From positions 34,169,586-34,233,585 of the forward strand of contig JBAIZL010000008.1 in the NCBI GenBank assembly GCA_036971475.1: a DNA stretch of 64,000 bases, written 5' to 3'. This DNA comes from Prosapia bicincta (Eukaryota > Arthropoda > Insecta > Hemiptera > Cercopidae). Made by a program: the position numbers and the translations under genes. Below are positions 41,176-47,502 of this stretch, piece after piece (position 1 is the stretch's first letter; every line of letters begins with the position of its first letter). The notes beneath the pieces are model-generated. The model had not been told where the DNA came from, ran no database searches, and saw only the letters and a program-made list of their open reading frames with translations.

Positions 41176-43067
41176 TGAAATCCAGAACGACTTAACTGAT
41201 TGATGTAGAGCAGAAACTAATAATGATACAAAATTGAAATTTAGAGGGAACCTTCGTTATACTACGTAGGTCGACACTAAGAACGAATTTAGCAAAATGT
41301 TTATTTTAAGGGATAGAAAACACAACATTCCAGGTAGAGATCTACCATTAGAAATACATAGAGTTTACAACCTTCCTGGTTGTATATGTAAACTGTTCAT
41401 CCAATCAATATGAAACTTTGGGAATTTAATTAACACACTTTTGGAAAGGTTTTGGCATATTTGTAGCTCAATTGAAAGTGTTAAGTCAATATTCCTCAAA
41501 AAAATAAAATAAAATAAAAATGCAACCACCTACTTTTCTGACCAAGCATTCAGTCACTTATATTGAAGTTAAGAATTATTACTAACAGATTTGATGAATA
41601 AATTTTTCAAATTACCTACTTTTTTAAATTTTAATGACTCAACAATAAGTACTGCTTATATTAATACATATATGCATTATATATTGTCAACTATCATTAC
41701 GTTTACATAAAGTGTGACAACTTTGAACTTGTGCAAGGAAGGCACGACCAGTGGGTAGTGTGCTATTATACAGTGGCGCAAAAAGAGAAGGGCCAAGGGG
41801 GACCGGGCCCTCCCTTAGCATGAAAAAAATGAAAATTTATATATAAATTAAAAATGACAAGAAAAATATTATATGTTTAACTGCAATTTAGGTGTAGGGT
41901 AATACGAAAGACAATAGAAAATTACATTTAGCATGCTTGTAAATTGAATTCTATGAGTCAGTATTTCCTCTAGTGAACGGACTGTAATAGCCTATATTTA
42001 TTTTAATCACGTTGCGTTAGATATAATACATGCTTTTATTACTTTTATTTCTGTCTGAAGTATCCTGTTTTAAGAGCCTTAATTAAAAGCATTAAAATGT
42101 TAGCAATTTTTAAATGTATCATTAATTTTAGAAAATCTTAACATTTCACTTTGCAGTAAAATGGGCAGTTTTTGAGTTGGCACCTTAAGGTATAACAAAA
42201 TTAGCATTGAACTTACTTGACACTTGATAATTATGGGAAAATATTAAAATTGTCCAAAAATAATAAATAACCTACTTTACTATGACATAAAAAACACAGA
42301 TTTAGTCTCAATTTGAGTCTTTTTTATGCTGCATATACTTAAAACATATTTTTAGAGTGGTAAAAATTCTATATTTTCTACGGGGGTGAACAAACCGAAG
42401 TACACACTGGCCCCATTGTAGTTCTGGCCTCCCATGACAAAATCCTGGGTGCGCCCCTGCTTTTATATATGTGATCCAGATGTTTTTAATGACAATTTAT
42501 AAAATATCGAAATCTTGTTGCTGTTTATGACGAGCTGGTTGTAAATTACTCATTAAACTTTTGCTCAAAAGTGTAAAAAGACAATTTATATGTTTACAAG
42601 AGTATGGTAGAATAAATCAGTTACAATAGATGTGTACAAATATGGTAAAATTCATAATATTGTACATTTTAGGATAGAAAATGAAGGCACTTCAGCCATT
42701 TTAAGATAAAAAGTGTCAAATTTTAGAAACTTGAGTATCATCAAGAGATGAAAGATTGAGTTTCCAATGGTTTAATAAACCTCTGTGTGTGTGTGTGTTG
42801 AATTACCAGAAAAAGATCTCATATCATATATAACATACCTCATATTAGTTTCCTGTTGACTTTTACACTTATTCAGCAATATTATTAATTCATTCGGAAA
42901 ATTACAGAAGTCAATGAGAAGGCCTTGCATCATTTTTAAATGTCCATAATCTTCATCACTCAATTCTAAAGCGTAAATGAAGAATGGGTTGTTATCATCA
43001 CTGATTTTTACTTTCATCACCTAATTGAAAAAAATTTTGCTAGTAATTTTTTTTTTTAAATGGATGC

Positions 43068-43145
<78 letters not shown>

Positions 43146-43225
43146 AAACCTCTTATATCCGGATCAACTTGCATCAGTTGATGCTCGATAATGAAGAAAC
43201 GATAATTAGTCTTTGAAAGTTAACT

Positions 43226-43299
<74 letters not shown>

Positions 43300-43501
43300 T
43301 TGCAACACTGTATTCTTGTATTCACTTATCTCCATCACTGTAACGTACTTAAACAAAAAAACTTACTTTGTATATATGCGAGTCGACTTTCAAGGACTAA
43401 TTATGTGTCCTCATTTTCGAGCATCAATTCCTCAAGCAGTTGATGCTCAAAAATGAGGATACATAATTAGTTTTCAAAAGTCAACTCGCACAATTATAGT
43501 G

Positions 43502-43575
<74 letters not shown>

Positions 43576-43786
43576 TCTTATTTAGAGTATCATAAATACC
43601 TGCCATTCCCAACTTCGTCACACTCCCCGTTGACGCATTTCGGATGTTACGATGTTGGGAATGGCAGGTATTTATGATACTCTAAATAAAAATATATATC
43701 CCAGAGAAAAAATAGAAAAATTATCAAAACAATATATATATTCTTGAATTTTGTAGTCAATTATGTACGGTGAAATTGAAAAAGTG

Positions 43787-43831
<45 letters not shown>

Positions 43832-44326
43832 TTGATATTTAACATTATCCATTGTTTTTCCGTTGCACTTACTTTATGAAGTTAATATATTACTATGTAA
43901 GTAATTTTATCCACCATTAAGTGCAATAATTTTACCTTGAGTGATGAGGCGCCTTTCGGTCGTTGACCATTGTCGAATCATTGGTGATTCAATGTTGATA
44001 TTTGTTGACGTTAAACGTATTTTCTCTTGATCTGCGTGTATGAAGTTTGTATATAGTATGTCTTCTGTTAGACATACTATATAAGAACATCATACACGCA
44101 GATCAAGAGAAAATGCGTGTAACATCAACAAATACCAACATCACAGACCGAACAACTACACCAGAAAAATATCAGTGATTCGGCAATGGTCAAGTGACCG
44201 AAAGGTGCCTCATCACACAAGGTAAAATCATTGCACTTAATGGTGGATAAAATTACTTACAATAGTAATATATTAACTTCATAAAGTCAGTGCAACGGAA
44301 AAACAATGGATAACGTAAAATATCAA

Positions 44327-44396
<70 letters not shown>

Positions 44397-44525
44397 TTAG
44401 ATTATATATATATTTAGATATATATTAATTATTTTCCTGAAGATGCTGGTACTATATTATCGGCAAAAGCTTTAAATTAATATATTCATTAAAAGTATTC
44501 TTGTTTTTGAAATATTTTTAATTTA

Positions 44526-44605
<80 letters not shown>

Positions 44606-47353
44606 CTGACCGGTTATTTTGTTATATAATTTATATATATTAGAAATAACTTACAAAATTATGTTGTCGTTCATGACGACCTGGTTGTTAATCACTTATT
44701 ACACTTTGAAATTACTTGCGACCAGACATTCTATTAATATAAGCTGTTAAATTGTAAACTTACACTTGGAGGCAACGTTTTCATCTTACCACTTCTTCTG
44801 GCTTACGTTTCTGCTGCTAGGATTTCTGCAGTTGTGCTTTTCAGTTCCAATTTTTGAAAGTAAGATGTGTTTGAAAGGTCTGTGTGATCTGTGTCGTGTT
44901 TGTTCATTTGGGATGTCATATTTATGTGTGTTCCTACGTTTGTATATTTCATATTGTTCTAGTGTATTTAATGTGTGGCCTTTGTTGCATGTGTGGAGGA
45001 TGCTCATGTTTTCTTGAATTTTGTAGTCCATTACGTTCAGTGAATCTTATTAATCACTTAAACAATAGTTTATGACTATCCGAACTTTAAATTTAGTAAA
45101 TTTTTTCTACAACGCATAGAAAACACCAAGATACTCACAAACAATATACACGCACACAAAATTATTTACTGCCACAGATATGTCGATGATATCATAACAC
45201 TATACGGAGGCAACTCCCGTCAATGCGAATAACACCTCTCCTACACTAATAAAATACACCCAAAACTCCACTTCACTTCAGAAATTGATACCAACCGATC
45301 CCTGAACTTCCTCGACCTAACCATAATAAAAAGCCACACACAAAAACACAGCTTCAACATTTACAGGAAACCCATAACAACAGACACACTTATCCACAAC
45401 ACCTCAAACCACCCTATCCAACAAAAAACACGCTGCCTTCAGATCCAGGCTCCATAGACTCAAAGAAGTCCCAATGACCACAGAAAACATAAACAAAGAA
45501 CTAGACACAATTAAATATTTAGCATCCACAAATGGGTACAACATCACAATAATAGACAAACTATGGTACAAAATACAAAAAAACAATAAAATTAACACTA
45601 CAGACAGGGAAAACAAATACATCACATTACCATTCATAAACAAAACAACAAATAAAATAGCCTGCAAATTTCAAAAAATAGGATACAAAACAGCATACAA
45701 AACTAATAACAAGTTACAATACAAAATACAACACAACACCAACAACAAAGATAAACTAAAAGCACCAGACGTATACAAACTGAAGTGCGACGAATGTAAC
45801 AAATTCTACATTGGACAAACAGGTCGCAGCTTTAAATAAAGAGTCGAGGAACACAAACAGAACACCAACTCAACATTTTACAATCACATAAAAGAAACAG
45901 GACACAAATACACAGACATTTACCATAACCTAGAAATCCTACACATCAACAAAAAAGGACCACATCTCAACACACTAGAACAATATGAAATTTACAGACA
46001 CAAAAACACAAAGTACAAACATATTAAAAGAAAACATACACAATACAAATCACACATACTATTTGATACTATCGAAAACCTACCTTTAAAACCGTCACTG
46101 CTAGACCCAACATCTCCAAGCAGAAGGCATTGATGAAAATCGGCACATAGCAATCGAAAATGTTCTCTCAAGTTTTAACAAATTTACTAAATTTAAACTT
46201 CGGATAGTCATAAACTATTGTTTAAGTGATTAATGCTCATGTTATTTTTCATACTATTGCATGAGTGGTTAAAGTCCATGATTTGATTTGCGAAGGTGGA
46301 TTCACTAGAAGTGTGCAGTGCATTTATGTTGTTCTTTATATCTTTCAGTCAAATATTTGCCTGTTTGTCCAACTTATTGCAATTGGTGCAGTGTAGTTTG
46401 TATATTCCTGGGTTATTGTATGTGTTAATGTTGTTTCAATTATTGTGTCTGATAACCATTTGGCTTTTATTTGTAGTTCTGTAAGCTTCATTGCATCCTG
46501 CTTTTTTTTGAATTGGTGTGTTACTTTATTTGTGAGTTTGTTTATGTATGTGAGGGTAATGAATTTATTTGTTTGTATTTTTGTTATTGTTCTTCTTGAG
46601 TATTTTTTCTGAGTAGTTTGTCTATTAAATAATGGTCATATCTGTTTATGTGAGCTAAATATTTGATTGTTTAGTTCCTCTGAGTAGTTAGTTGTGGACA
46701 TACGTATCTTATTTAGTCTGTGTATTAAACATTTAAAAGCTACATGTTTATGTTGATTGGGTGATTCGATGTGTTGTGTATCAATGTATATGTCATGGTT
46801 GGCTTGGGGAACATGTTAAAATCGTGTTTTTTTATCCTTTGTTATGGTGATGTCTAAGAAATTCAATCTTTTTTTTGTTTTCAAATTCTGCAGTGAACTG
46901 GATGTTTTTATGTATTCTGTTTATGTGTGTTTGGAGTTATTGGCATTGTCTTATGTTTCCTCGGTATAGGTCGTCTATTAAAAATTCGTCTATATATCTG
47001 TGCCAATATATTATCTTATCTGCGTGTTTGTTGTTATTCATGATTTTGTTCTGTTCTATGTGTTATAAGAATATTTCTGCAAGAATGCTTGAGATTTTTG
47101 AACCCATTGGTAGGCTTTCATTCTGTGTGTAATATTTGTTGTTGTAAGTGAAGTAGTTCTGTTGTGTAATGGTGTTAAAAATGTGTATGATTTCTCTTGT
47201 GGGTGTTGTTAAGTTTTAAATTGCCTTGTAATATGTTTAGTGTTTCTGTGACCGGAATATTGGTATATAGGTTTGTGATGTCACAAGATGTTATGGTTGA
47301 GTTATGAGCAGGCGCATATCCAGCTACTTACTTTAGGGGGGCAATCAATGCAT

Positions 47354-47384
<31 letters not shown>

Positions 47385-47437
47385 TCTTGATATTTTACGT
47401 TATCCATTGTTTTTCCGTTGCACTGACTTTTGAAGAC

Positions 47438-47502
<65 letters not shown>

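Noticed and set aside
43025..43356. Open frames reading as Ile-Tyr repeats.
   Set aside because: They are translations of TA microsatellites.
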